From contig CM060311.1 of the NCBI GenBank assembly GCA_030674185.1, positions 98,048,013 through 98,112,012 of the forward strand: a DNA stretch of 64,000 nucleotides, given 5' to 3'. Shown piece by piece: positions 1-13,125 of this stretch; positions within the stretch are counted from its first letter, which is position 1; each line of letters starts with the position of its first letter. The DNA comes from Monoplex corrugatus (Eukaryota; Mollusca; Gastropoda; Littorinimorpha; Ranellidae). Below the pieces are notes generated by a model. That model searched no databases. It was not told the origin of the DNA and saw nothing but the letters and a program-made list of their open reading frames with translations. The position numbers and the translations under genes were made by a program.

Positions 1-1074
1 TATCTCTACCATCCATGTCACCTGAGATGGGTGCTGATATAAAACCTCGAACGAACTGAAAAACAGACTTTTGTTACATCTAGCAGAAAGTGTGCCTGGG
101 GACAATATTGGTTACAGAGTTAGCTGACTGGTCTTGGGTAATAAGATGTGTAGATCTATGTGATCAGTGTTATCTGAAATCAACAATTTTCATGGAATTA
201 TGTGATTACTATTATTTGATGGAAACAATTCACTGTTTAGCTATGATCAAATCAAACAAACTATAATACCATGATGAAGATGTTTTAGAAGAAACAAAAA
301 TCTGTGAATCTTAACTAGGCCTGCACACTGTTTGCTGATGCCAATGAACTGTGTGTTTCCAACTTTTCCTACTGTTCTACTTTATCTCCATAAAAGAATC
401 TGCACTGGAACATGATGAATAGGGCCTATTGCCCATCACTGCATACAACACGTCTTATTTTCCACCCAGCTCATGGTCAATGATCCTAAATTTATACAAG
501 CCAACAGTAACAATAAACTCATATGGCCATCAGATCCATTTTGGTATAATGGAACAATAATTCATAATGACAACAACAATAACAAAATCAAACCCAATTG
601 ATTTACCCACCTGCTTATATTTTCTCTTATGCATTATCTAATAATATTGAGATACTTTACATTCCAAAAAACTACTCTTAGCTAATGCATCACAGTTTTT
701 GTTTTAGCCCTGGACCCTCTTTAGGATAATACAATATTAATATGGCATGACCACTTTTCAAATTGCAGAATTCATCTCATTTCCCCTCTGACATCATATT
801 TACTCACAAACACATTATGATGTCACTTTGGTCATTTCAGTCCTTTTCTCCCACTGGACCAGGCAGCGGGGAAGTTTCAGTCTTTTTCTCCTGATTTTTG
901 TATTTGTTCGTTTGTGATCTTACGTCTACACTTGACAAAGGCCAGTTGGCCGAAAATTTGTGCCTGTCTTGTCTGGTTGTATTAAATATGCATTCTGATT
1001 TTTTTTATCGTGTTTTTTTTTCTGGTTCCTGTTTGCTTGAATGCGGGCAGTCCCACTTATAATGGATTACCCAC
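1..1074. other. Partial intron 2 of gene 1; no coding sequence seen
   Basis: This AT-rich sequence lies beyond the donor of the B-box exon of the minus-strand gene, so it should be the start of that gene's second intron. I find no exon-like open frame on either strand. At 939-960 there is a short GGCCA-GT-TGGCC hairpin followed by GAAAATTTGTGCC, which resembles the 3' end of a retroelement but is too short to classify. The coiled-coil and C-terminal exons of gene 1 must lie further left, outside the window. Confidence 0.5.
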
Positions 1075-1500
1075 CTGTTTATTAGCCTGGACTCGTAAAC
1101 CAGTCAGTTCTCCCTTTGCTTGTATCACTGCTGTTGCCATATCCTGTGTCTCATGACCTTCATGGGATGTTAGCTTGCAGTGCAGGCAAATGGCGGTGTC
1201 ACATTTACAGCAATTGAAGCACAGACTCTGGTCTGGATGAAACTGGCACAGCAGTTTTTCTTTGGCAGAAGTTTCCAGCTTGGGAGCTGACTTATAAGAC
1301 AATGCTTCAACATGATGATCACGTGCTCCACCGACAAGATCATGCAAGCGCCGACAAGAACGGCACATGTGTTGCTGACAGTTGTGGCAGAAGTGCTGAG
1401 CTTCTTGCTGCTGGCCTTCCTCACACATCTCACAGACAACTGGGTCACCACCTGCTTCTTCTGTATTGGACTCCACATCCACCACCACATAGAAATTGGT
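1075..1500 (-). CDS. Gene 1 exon 2: tandem B-box zinc fingers of a TRIM-like protein
   Basis: This exon encodes 142 residues (148-289 of the predicted product) in phase 0 at both ends. The acceptor is the complement of CT at 1501-1502, giving TTTTCCAG followed by T-N-F-Y. The donor at 1073-1074 reads CAG/GTGGGT. B-box 1 has Cys170, Cys173, Cys185, Cys188, Cys193, Cys196 and the His209-His210 pair. B-box 2 has the full C-x2-H-x8-C-x2-C-x4-C-x2-C-x4-H-x2-H pattern (Cys232, His235, Cys244, Cys247, Cys252, Cys255, His260, His263). B-boxes bind two zinc ions each and help TRIM proteins assemble. The exon is clearly paralogous to 39014-39415, sharing CRSCRRLHD and CLHCKLTSHEGH and starting at the same T-N-F-Y. 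The gene continues to the left, so its C-terminal domain is unknown. Confidence 0.9.
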
Positions 1501-1640
1501 CTGGAAAATAACATAAACAGATAAGAATAGACTTACTAACATGTGTGCAGGAAATAACCAGTCTGGAAAGGCAGGGAGTATTACAAAGAAATTAGATCAG
1601 CTTCAACAATACCAAGCAAACTGTTTGATTACTTCACTCA

Positions 1641-4289
1641 CATTCTTATACCTTTATATATCATACATAATGTCTATGTACATACATACAGCATCCTTAT
1701 ACCTTTATATATCATACATAATGTCTATGTACATACAGCATCCTTATACCTTTACATATCATACATAATGTTTATGTACATACATACAACATCCTTATAC
1801 CTTTATATATCATACATAATGTCTATGTACATACATACATCCTTATACCTTTATATATCATACATAATGTCTATGTACATACATACAGCATCCTTATACC
1901 TTTATATATATCATACATAATGTCTATAGATGTACATACAGCATCCTTATACCTTTACATATCATACATAATGTCTATGTACATACATACAACATCCTTA
2001 TACCTTTATATATCATACATAATGTCTATGTATACAGCATCCTTATACCTTTATATATCATACATAATGTCTATGTACATACAGCATCCTTATACCTTTA
2101 TATATCATACATAATGTCTATATACATACAACATCCTTATACCTTTATATATCATACATAATGTCTATGTACATACATCCTTATACCTTTATATATCATA
2201 CATAATGTCTATGTACATACATACAGCATCCTTATACCTTTATATATCATACATAATGTCTATGTACATACAACATCCTTATATACCTTTATATATATCA
2301 TATCATAATTGTCTATGTACATACAACATCCTTATACCTTTATATATCATACATAATGTCTATGTACATACTCAGCATCCTTATACCTTTATACATCATA
2401 CATAATGTCTATATACATACAGCATCCTTATACCTTTATATATCATACATAATGTCTATGTACATACATACAACATCCTTATACCTTTATATATCATACA
2501 TAATGTCTATGTACATACTAGCATCCTTATACCTTTATATATCATACATAATGTCTATGTACATACAGCATCCTTATACCTTTATATATCATACATAATG
2601 TCTATGTACATACATACAACATCCTTATACCTTTTATATATCATACATAATGTCTATGTACATACAGCATCCTTATACCTTTATATATCATACATAATGT
2701 CTATGTACATACAACATCCTTATACCTTTATATATCATACATAATGTCTATGTACATACATACATCCTTATACTTTTACATATCATACATAATGTCTATG
2801 TACATACAACATCCTTATACCTTTATATATCATACATAATGTCTATGTACATACAGCATCCTTATACCTTTATATATCATACATAATGTCTATGTACATA
2901 CATACAACATCCTTATACCTTTATATATCATACATAATGTCTATGTACATACATACAGCATCCTTATACCTTTATATATCATACATAATGTCTATGTACA
3001 TACATACATCCTTATACCTTTATATATCATACATAATGTCTATGTACATACAGCATCCTTATACCTTTATATATCATACATAATGTCTATGTACATGTAT
3101 ACATACAACATCCTTATACCTTTATATATCATACATAATGTCTATGTACATACAACATCCTTATACCTTTATATATCATACATAATGTCTATGTACATAC
3201 AGCATCCTTATACCTTTATATATCATACATAATGTCTATGTACATACAACATCCTTATACATTTATATATCATACATAATGTCTATGTACATACAACATC
3301 CTTATACCTTTATATATCATACATAATGTCTATGTACATACAACATCCTTATACCTTTATATATCATACATAATGTCTATGTACATACAGCATCCTTATA
3401 CCTTTATATATCATACATAATGTCTATGTACATACAGCATCTTATACCTTTATATATCATACATAATGTTTATACATACAGCATCCTTATACTTTATTAT
3501 CATACATAATGTCTATATACATACAGCATCCTTTACCTTTATATATCATACATAATGTCTATTACTACAGCATCCTTATACCTTATATTCATACATATGT
3601 CTATTATACATACAGCATCCTTATACTTTATATATCATACATAATGTCTATATACATACAGCATCCTTTATACCTTTATATATCAAACATAATGTCTATG
3701 TACATACATACAGCATCCTTACACCTTTATATATCATACATAATGTCTATGTACATACAGCATCCTTATACCTTTATATATCATACTAATGTCTATGTAC
3801 ATAATACAGCATCCTTATACCTTTATATATCATACATAATGTCTATGTACATACAACATCCTTATACTTTATACATCATACATAATGTCTATGTACATAC
3901 ATACATCCTTATACCTTTATACATCATACATAATGTCTATGTACATACAATATCCTTATACATTTATACATCATACATAATGTCTACGTACATACAGCAT
4001 CCTTATACCTTTATATATCATACATAATGTCTATATACATACATATCCTTATACATTTATACATCATACATAATGTCTACGTACATACAGCATCCTTATA
4101 CCTTTATATATCATACATAATGTCTATGTACATACAGCATCCTTATACCTTTATATATCATACATAATGTCTATGTACATACATACAACATCCTTATACC
4201 TTTATACATCATACATAATGTCTACGTACATACAGCATCCTTATACCTTTATACATCATACATAATGTCTATGTACATACAACATCCTT
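1641..4289. repeat. 47/51-bp minisatellite, first block
   Basis: Tandem units run ACAGCATCCTTATACC, then TTTATATATCATACATAATG, then TCTATGTACAT. The basic unit is 47 bp, and a common 51-bp variant carries an extra ACAT. Single-base variants (acagcat/acaacat, tatatat/tacatat) are interspersed. Around 3450-3900 there are clustered one-base losses. Mixed 47- and 51-bp lengths let some stretches stay open in frame, giving repetitive pseudo-proteins that should not be taken as genes. The array lies in intron 1 of gene 1. Confidence 0.97.
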
Positions 4290-5268
4290 ATACCTTTAAT
4301 TCCATCTTCCATATCACTGAATGGGACAGACATCACCCTCTCCCAAAAAGTTAAGAATCTAGGTGTCACATCGACAACACTCTTAACTTTCAGCAGCATG
4401 TCTCAAACATCTGTCGTGTCTGTTACCTTGAACTTCGTAGAATAGGTTCCATCCGTCATTCCTTACTCTCGAAGCTACTAAAATATTAGTTTGTGCTTTC
4501 GTTCTTTCTCGTCTTGACTATTGTAATTCCTTCTGTCTGGTTCCCCAAAACGCTCCTTGACAAACTTCAGAAAGTACAGAACCATGCCGTCGGCTAGTAT
4601 TTCGGTCTTCCAAATTTCAGCATGTCTCTCCTTTCTCAAGACTTGCATTGGTTACCTGTGTTGAAAAGGATCCAACATAAAATTGCTGTTCAGTGCTTCA
4701 GATACTTCGACAATTCTATTCCCTCTTACCTGTCTGAATATCTTCAACTATACGTTCCATCTCGTCATCTTCGTACCTCAGCCGATACCCGCTTTATTTC
4801 GAATCCCAACTTTTCGAACAAAATCATATGGTGAGCGATCCTTTTCTTTTCAAGCCCCTTCCTCATGGAATTCACTTCCCTACCGCTGAGGCACAAAACA
4901 AGTCTTCAGTCATTTAAATCTGGCTTGAAAACGCATCTCTTTCCTCTCTGAAATTTATTAACCTAAAGAGCTATGCTGTCTGCGCGTAGCGTGCTTCTGT
5001 GTATGTTATTGCTGTGCGCCTATAGATATGTCTCGGGGTGGGAGGAGGATATTGTGTGTGTGTGCCAGAGAGTAGGTACTAATATTTGATATTATTATAC
5101 GGTGTGTATGTGCTTGTGGGATGGAGTGACAGAGGTCCGCCATGTATGATGAAAATTATATTAGGCTATGTTTCTATGTTCGATGTAATGTGTATTGTAC
5201 AGTTTGTAAGCGCTTAGGGCTTTCCAGAAAGATTAGGCGCTCTAAATGCCCTTAATAATAATAATAAT
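4290..5268 (+). mobile_element. 5'-truncated CR1/L2-like LINE, RT C-terminus plus 3' UTR
   Basis: The insertion breaks a 47-bp unit at CCTTATACCTTTA. Reading frames between 4300 and 4950 show the conserved C-terminal region of CR1/L2-type reverse transcriptases (KNLGVT, LHWLPV, PSRHLRTSADTR, QAPSSWNSLP), broken by frameshifts and stops, so the copy is dead. It is followed by a 3' UTR of about 300 bp, a terminal hairpin (AGCGCTTAG paired with ATTAGGCGCT) and a (TAA)n tail at 5250-5268. The related minus-strand copy at 22219-23250 has the same protein region and tail. Truncation and a microsatellite tail are typical of target-primed reverse transcription. Confidence 0.88.
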
Positions 5269-8170
5269 AATATATAATACATAATATCTATGTACATACA
5301 ACATCCTTATACCTTTATATATCATACATAATATCTATGTACATACAGCATCCTTATACCTTTATATATCATACATAATGTCTATGTACATACAGCATCC
5401 TTATACCTTTATATATCATACATAATGTCTATGTACATACATACAACATCCTTATACCTTTATATATCATACATAATGTCTATGTACATACAGCATCCTT
5501 ATACCTTTATATATCATACATAATGTCTATGTACATACATACATCCTTATACCTTTATATATCATACATAATGTCTATGTACATACAACATCCTTATACC
5601 TTTATATATCATACATAATGTCTATGTACATACAGCATCCTTATACCTTATATATCATACATAATGTCTATGTACATACAGCATCCTTATACCTTTATAT
5701 ATCATACATAATGTCTATGTACATACATACAGCATCCTTATACCTTTATACATCATACATAATGTCTATGTACATACAACATCCTTATACCTTTATACAT
5801 CATACATAATGTCTATGTACATACAGCATCCTTATACCTTTATATATCATACATAATGTCTATGTACATACAGCATCCTTATACCTTTATATATCATACA
5901 TAATGTCTATGTACATACATACAACATCCTTATACCTTTATATATCATACATAATGTCTATGTACATACATACATCCTTATACCTTTATATATCATACAT
6001 AATGTCTATGTACATACAACATCCTTATACCTTTATATATCATACATAATGTCTATGTACATACAGCATCCTTATACCTTTATACATCATACATAATGTC
6101 TATGTACATACAGCATCCTTATACCTTTACATATCATACATAATGTCTATGTACATACAACATCCTTATACCTTTATATATCATACATAATGTCTATGTA
6201 CATACAACATCCTTATACCTTTTATATCATACATAATGTCTATGTACATACAGCATCCTTATACCTTTATATATCATACATAATGTCTATGTACATACAG
6301 CATCCTTATACCTTTATATATCATACATAATGTCTATGTACATACATACAACATCCTTATACCTTTATATATCATACATAATGTCTATGTACATACAGCA
6401 TCCTTATACCTTTATATATCATACATAATGTCTATGTACATACAACATCCTTATACCTTTATATATCATACATAATGTCTATGTACATACATACATCCTT
6501 ATACCTTTATATATCATACATAATGTCTATGTACATACAACATCCTTATACCTTTATATATCATACATAATGTCTATGTACATACATACATCCTTATACC
6601 TTTACATATCATACATAATGTCTATGTACATACAACATCCTTATACCTTTATATATCATACATAATGTCTATGTACATACATACAGCATCCTTATACCTT
6701 TATATATCATACATAATGTCTATGTACATACAACATCCTTATACCTTTATATATCATACATAATGTCTATGTACATACATACAACATCCTTATACCTTTA
6801 TATATCATACATAATGTCTATGTACATACATACAGCATCCTTATACCTTTATATATCATACATAATGTCTATGTACATACATACAACATCCTTATACCTT
6901 TATATATCATACATAATGTCTATGTACATACATACAACATCCTTATACCTTTATATATCATACATAATGTCTATATACATACAGCATCCTTATACCTTTA
7001 TATATCATACATAATGTCTATATACATACAACATCTTTATACCTTTATATATCATACATAATGTCTATGTACATACAACATCCTTATAGCTTTATATATC
7101 ATACATACAACATCTTTATACCTTTATATATCATACATAATGTCTATGTACATACAACATCTTTATACCTTTATATATCATACATAATGTCTATGTACAT
7201 ACAGCATCCTTATACCTTTATATATCATACATAATGTCTATGTACATACATACAGCATCCTTATACCTTTATATATCATACATAATGTCTATGTACATAC
7301 AACATCCTTATACCTTTATATATCATACATAATGTCTATGTACATACAGCATCCTTATACCTTTATATATCATACATAATCATCTATGTACATACATACA
7401 CTATACAGCATCCTTATACCTTTATATATCATACATAATGTCTATGTACATACAGCATCCTTATACCTTTATATATCATACATAATGTCTATGTACATAC
7501 ATACACTATACAGCATCCTTATACCTTTATATATCATACATAATGTCTATGTACGTACAGCATCCTTATACCTTTATATATTATACATAATGTCTATGTA
7601 CATACAGCATCCTTATACCTTTATATATCATACATAATGTCTATGTACATACAACATCCTTATACCTTTATATATCATACATAATGTCTATGTACATACA
7701 ACATCCTTATACCTTTATATATCATACATAATGTCTATGTACATACATACAGCATCCTTATACCTTTATATATCATACATAATGTCTATGTACATACAAC
7801 ATCCTTATACCTTTATATATCATACATAATGTCTATGTACATACATACAGCATCCTTATACCTTTATATATCATACATAATGTCTATGTACATACATACA
7901 GCATCCTTATACCTTTATATATCATACATAATGTCTATGTACATACAACATCCTTATACCTTTATATATCATACATAATGTCTATGTACATACATACAGC
8001 ATCCTTATACCTTTATATATCATACATAATGTCTATGTACGTACAGCATCCTTATACCTTTATATATTATACATAATGTCTATGTACATACATACAGCAT
8101 CCTTATACCTTTATATATCATACATAATCATCTATGTACATACATACAGCATCCTTATACCTTTATATAT
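5269..8170. repeat. 47/51-bp minisatellite, second block
   Basis: The same repeat as at 1641-4289 continues after the LINE insertion. Variants include units with ATACACTATACAGC near 7390 and 7500 and a shortened unit at about 7080-7110. The first unit after the LINE (5263-5300) has the variant ATAATATC in place of ATAATGTC. Confidence 0.96.
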
Positions 8171-8479
8171 TAACCTAAAAGAGCTATGCTGTCTGCGCGC
8201 TAGCGTGCTTCTGTGTATGTTATTGCTGTGCGCCTATAGATATGTCTCGGGGTGGGAGGAGGATATGTGTGTGTGTGCCAGAGAGTAGGTACTAATATTT
8301 GATATTATTAACGGTGTGTATGTGCTTGTGGGATGGAGTGACAGAGGTCCGCCATGTATGATGAAAATTATATTAGGCCTATGTTTCTATGTTCGATGTA
8401 ATGTGTATTGTACAGTTTGTAAGCGCTTAGGGCTTTCCAGAAAGATTAGGCGCTCTAAATGCCCTTAATAATAATAATA
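8171..8479 (+). mobile_element. Second copy of the LINE 3' UTR
   Basis: From TTAACCTAAA to the (TAA)n tail, this segment is almost identical to 4957-5262 of the first LINE copy, with only a few one- or two-base differences. It contains none of the coding part. The 5' end falls directly in a repeat unit, CCTTTATATA/TTAACC. It could be an independent, strongly 5'-truncated insertion. It could also be a duplicated piece of the array-plus-LINE from which the coding part was lost by unequal exchange. Confidence 0.88.
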
Positions 8480-10398
8480 ATATATTATACATAATGTCTA
8501 TGTACATACAGCATCCTTATACCTTTATATATCATACATAATGTCTATGTACATACAACATCCTTATACCTTTATATATCATACATAATGTCTATGTACA
8601 TACATACATCCTTATACCTTTATATATCATACATAATGTCTATGTACATACATACAGCATCCTTATACCTTTATATATCATACATAATGTCTATGTACAT
8701 ACAGCATCCTTATACCTTTATATATCATACATAATGTCTATGTACATACATACAGCATCCTTATACCTTTATATATCATACATAATGTCTATGTACATAC
8801 ATACAGCATCCTTATACCTTTATATATCATACATAATGTCTATGTACATACATACAGCATCCTTATACCTTTATATATCATACATAATGTCTATGTACAT
8901 ACATACAGCATCCTTATACCTTTATATATCATACATAATGTCTATGTACATACAGCATCCTTATACCTTTATATATCATACATAATGTCTATGTACATAC
9001 AACATCCTTATACCTTTATATATCATACATAATGTCTATGTACATACAGCATCCTTATACCTTTATATATCATACATAATGTCTATGTACATACATACAG
9101 CATCCTTATACCTTTATATATCATACATAATGTCTATGTACATACAACATCCTTATACCTTTATATATCATACATAATGTCTATGTACATACATACAGCA
9201 TCCTTATACCTTTATATATCATACATAATGTCTATGTACATACATACAACATCCTTATACCTTTATATATCATACATAATGTCTATGTACATACAACATT
9301 CTTATACCTTTATATATCATACATAATGTCTATGTACATACAACATCCTTATACATTTATACATCATACATAATGTCTATGTACATACAGCATCCTTATA
9401 CCTTTATATATCATACATAATGTCTATGTACATACATACAACATCCTTATACCTTTATATATCATACATAATGTCTATGTACATACAACATTCTTATACC
9501 TTTATATATCATACATAATGTCTATGTACATACAGCATCCTTATACCTTTATATATCATACATAATGTCTATGTACATACAACATCCTTATACATTTATA
9601 CATCATACATAATGTCTATGTACATACAGTATCCTTATACCTTTATATATCATACATAATGTCTATGTACATACATACAGCATCCTTATACCTTTATATA
9701 TCATACATAATGTCTATGTACATACAACATCCTTATACCTTTATATATCATACATAATGTCTATGTACATACAATATCCTTATACATTTATACATCATAC
9801 ATAATGTCTACGTACATACAGCATCCTTATACCTTTATACATCATACATAATGTCTATGTACATACAGCATCCTTATACCTTTATACATCATACATAATG
9901 TCTACGTACATACAGCATCCTTATACCTTTATATATCATACATAATGACTATGTACATACAACATCCTTATACCTTTATATATCATACATAATGTCTATG
10001 TACATACATACAACATCCTTATACCTTTTATATATCATACATAATGTCTATATACATACAACATCCTTATACCTTTATATATCATACATAATGTCTATGT
10101 ACATACATACAACATCCTTATACCTTTATATATCATACATAATGACTATGTACATACAGCATCCTTATACCTTTATATATCATACATAATGTCTATGTAC
10201 ATACAACATCCTTATACCTTTATACATCATACATAATGTCTATGTACATACATACAACATCCTTATACCTTTATATATCATACATAATGTCTCATACATA
10301 CAACATCCTCATACCTTTATACATCATACATAATGTCTATGTACATACAGCATCCTTATACCTTTATACATCATACATAATGTCTATGTACATACAGC
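8480..10398. repeat. 47/51-bp minisatellite, third block
   Basis: The array resumes with ATATTATACATAATG and runs to 10398, where the last partial unit (ACATACAGCAC) meets unique sequence. Units with TATACATTTATACATC and CTACGTACATAC variants cluster between 9350 and 9920. The same variants occur in the first block (3880-4260), which suggests that blocks of several units were duplicated together. Confidence 0.96.
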
Positions 10399-11199
10399 AC
10401 ATGACACATTCCTCAGCTGCTCCTATTATTCAGCTAAATATGGATAGACCACAGATGGGTGAGATGAAGTTGTAGCAAATGTGACAGACAATCTATCTGA
10501 GTTGCCCTTCCTTGGAAGAGTGACAGCCAAGGGTCCAACATGCCATCAATTTTCCAGTCTGCAGACATCTGTGAGTGCGCCAATCATAGCAACATTCAGT
10601 TCTGATAAGTTATCGACTCCAGTGGATTTCCTTTTTCTATTTTTGTTTGTTTGTTTGTGGATTTCACTGTTGTTACGTCTTCTTGTAGGATTGAATGACA
10701 TATCCTTGATGGAATGAAGACAACTCAGTACCAATGAGTATCCTGTGATTTTGTGGTTGTACAGCTTTTAGTTTTAGCTGTACATGTGCTCTGTTCATCT
10801 AACTAAGATATATTTCATCCAGTTATTTCACTTCTTTCTTTTGGATGGTGGAAACTTCTGTCTTGTCTGACAGCTGTTCTTTCTTTCATCTTTTGGTTTG
10901 GCTTTTTAAGTTCTTACTGTTGTATCTGTTTGTTATCACTTTCTTTGCACTGATCTTCTGTCTATTTTATTTTGCTTTCATCATGCTCAATTGATACTTT
11001 TGTTCAGCCGTTTTATCTTTCAGTTCTTCCAGGTTCAGTTTGCTTTTCTCTTCTCTTGTTGTAAAAAAGTAGATGATCACTGGTCTATATTTTTGTCCTC
11101 TGGCAATTGCCAAGGATCTCAGTAGTTGTTTCCAACATTGTGGTAATGAAGGTGGCGGTAATTGTGCCTACATCAATGTCTTCAGCAGTGGATCTTGGC
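10399..11199. other. Unique intron sequence, gene 1 intron 1
   Basis: This is AT-rich single-copy sequence with T-rich tracts. Short open frames on both strands show no family resemblance or exon-like boundaries. I see nothing else to annotate. Confidence 0.5.
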
Positions 11200-11260
<61 letters not shown>

Positions 11261-11395
11261 CTCTCTCTCACACACACACATACAGTGATACACACACATG
11301 CATACAAATACACACACACGCAGACATACAAACGCAGACATACACATGCAGACATACACACGCAGACATACACACTCACACATATATATCTTTTA
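11200..11395. repeat. (CA)n microsatellite with degenerate CA-rich flank
   Basis: A near-perfect CA run at 11200-11258 passes into CT and degenerate ACACAC/GCAGACAT units to about 11395. Together with the TG run 40 bp further on, it forms an inverted pair. Confidence 0.95.
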
Positions 11396-11433
11396 CTTGC
11401 CAATGGCACAATGGGCATGCAGTAATTAATTAT

Positions 11434-11500
<67 letters not shown>

Positions 11501-11512
11501 TGTGCGTGTGTG
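11434..11512. repeat. (TG)n microsatellite
   Basis: A TG run of about 60 bp ends in degenerate GTGTGCGTG. It is the reverse complement of the CA run at 11200-11258, so the transcript or single-stranded DNA of this segment could fold into a long hairpin. Confidence 0.95.
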
Positions 11513-11640
11513 TGCTGGTTTTTTTTATTTTATTGTTTCTAATTACTTTGCTTTTAATTTTAGTTTGATGGATTGGATGAATAAACACCTGCCTTGTATT
11601 TTCTCCACTTTGACAACAGTTTGAATCCAACTTCTCCCTT

Positions 11641-12211
11641 TACAGATCATGGACTAGACAGTAGACTACACCATCTACTACAGATGGATAACACAGACTT
11701 CACTCCTACAGATCGGACTAGACAGCAAACTGCACCATCTCCTACAGATGGACTAGACAGACTGTATCATCTACAGATGGACCAGACAGCAGACCGCACC
11801 ATCTACAGATGGACTAGACAGCAGACTGCACTATCTCCTACAGATGGACTAGACAGCAGACTGCACCATCTCCTACAGATGGACTAGACAGCAGACCGCA
11901 CATCTACAGATGGACTAGACAGCAGAATGCACTATCACCTACAGATGGACTAGACAGCAGACTGCACCATCTCCTACAGATGGACTAGACAGCAGACTGC
12001 ACCATCTACAGATGGACTAGACAGCAGACTGCACCATCTACAGATGGACTAGACAGCAGACTGCACCATCTCCTACAGATGGACTGGACAGCAGACTGCA
12101 CCATCTCCTACAGATGGACTAGACAGCAGACTGCATCATCTACAGATGGACTAGACAGCAGACTGCATCATCTACAGATGGACTAGACAGCAGACTGCAT
12201 CATCTCCTACA
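11641..12211. repeat. 32/35-bp minisatellite
   Basis: About 16 units of ACAGATGGACTAGACAGCAG plus ACTGCACCATCT occur, with an optional CCT that gives 32 or 35 bp. Substitutions (CATCATC, CGCACC, ATGCACT) distinguish the units. It lies in intron 1 of gene 1, about 160 bp from the donor of the RING exon. Confidence 0.95.
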
Positions 12212-12372
12212 CTTCCTGATCTTTCTCCTAATATCAATACGATATCAGCTAAAATTTTCAGTTTCTTGAGAGATCTTGAGACGGGTCCCTGCAATGGTCT
12301 GCAGCTACTGTGAATTATAATTATCACCAATTTTGTAATGATCTTAATTTGAAGGTTTCCTCAAAATCTTAC

Positions 12373-12813
12373 CTGCAGAGCAGAAACTCCTCCTTCTGGA
12401 AGAGTGATGGTGGTCCGGCACGTTGGACACTGCAGAGAATGGGCAGCTTCAGTGACATTTTTTTCTCCTGATATACGATCAGATGACGTGGTGTTGTTTT
12501 CACTCTCCTGCTCCTCCTTCGGCATTTCCAACTCCTTTTCTTGGGGCACCTCATTTGTCGTCTGCGTTTCATTTACTGCTGATTTTTTCGTGTCTTCATC
12601 AATTTCATGTTCTTCCTTTCCTTCGTGGTTTTCTCCATCATCAAGTCTTGCAGATTTCGTCTTTTCAGCCAGCGTCCTCAAACATGGTAGACAAAACGTA
12701 TGAAAACAAGATAATATTTTTGGTATTCGAATGCCGGAATAAGATTCCAGGCACAGAGCGCAGAAGAGACGAAAATCGTCAGATTTCATTTGACTTGTAC
12801 TTCCTGACGCCAT
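12373..12813 (-). CDS. Gene 1 exon 1: RING finger of a TRIM-like protein
   Basis: The start is the first in-frame ATG (12811-12813), in a strong context (A at -3, G at +4). Translation from it lines up with the N-terminus of the gene 2 RING exon. The exon encodes 147 residues and ends in phase 0 at CTGCAG/GTAAGA (donor at 12371-12372). The C3HC4 RING ligands are Cys18, Cys21, Cys36, His38, Cys41, Cys44, Cys129 and Cys132. RING fingers recruit E2 enzymes for ubiquitin transfer. The loop between ligands 6 and 7 is 84 residues, rich in Glu, Asp and Lys, far longer than the roughly 50-residue upper limit in the usual RING consensus. The end, PEGGVSALQ, joins the T-N-F-Y start of exon 2. The gene is transcribed away from gene 2. 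Confidence 0.9.
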
Positions 12814-13125
12814 ATTCACATTTCTTCCCTGCGCTTTAACCAAAACTTCCGTGTTTTCGAAGAAACAACGCCACCCAGAATGCTCGGAAAACGCTGGGAA
12901 ATACGCGCACTATCACTACTTTCTGTTTCGATTCAGGGACACAACTCCTGTCGCAGCATTGCAGCGGTTATCGACCGCTGGGATTCGGGTCACCAGTTTG
13001 ATTAAGAACAGTCATATTTCATTAAAAATACATCTAAAGTCATATTTCATTAAAATTACATCTAGTTGGTGGGGAATAAGATCACATGAAATGTCAGTCA
13101 TACTACGACGACAGAACATTTCTTG
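12814..13125. promoter_or_regulatory. Upstream region of gene 1
   Basis: This is the sequence immediately 5' of the gene 1 start, with more CpG than its surroundings (12850-12985), which would fit a promoter or 5' UTR. I see no clear TATA box. At 13011-13067 a roughly 30-bp element, GTCATATTTCATTAAAA plus TACATCTA, is directly repeated. The promoter call rests on position only. Confidence 0.3.

Noticed and set aside
939..960. Self-cleaving ribozyme in the GGCCAGTTGGCCGAAA segment.
   Set aside because: GAAA is present after a small stem, but the CTGATGA core element of a hammerhead is absent nearby.
1641..10398. CRISPR-like impression of regular repeats.
   Set aside because: The units are contiguous without unique spacers, and the window is from an animal genome. 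The same holds for every other array here.
12361..12843. Longer N-terminus for gene 1 starting ten codons earlier.
   Set aside because: The upstream codon at 12841-12843 is TTG. The first ATG (12811-12813) has a strong context and aligns with gene 2.
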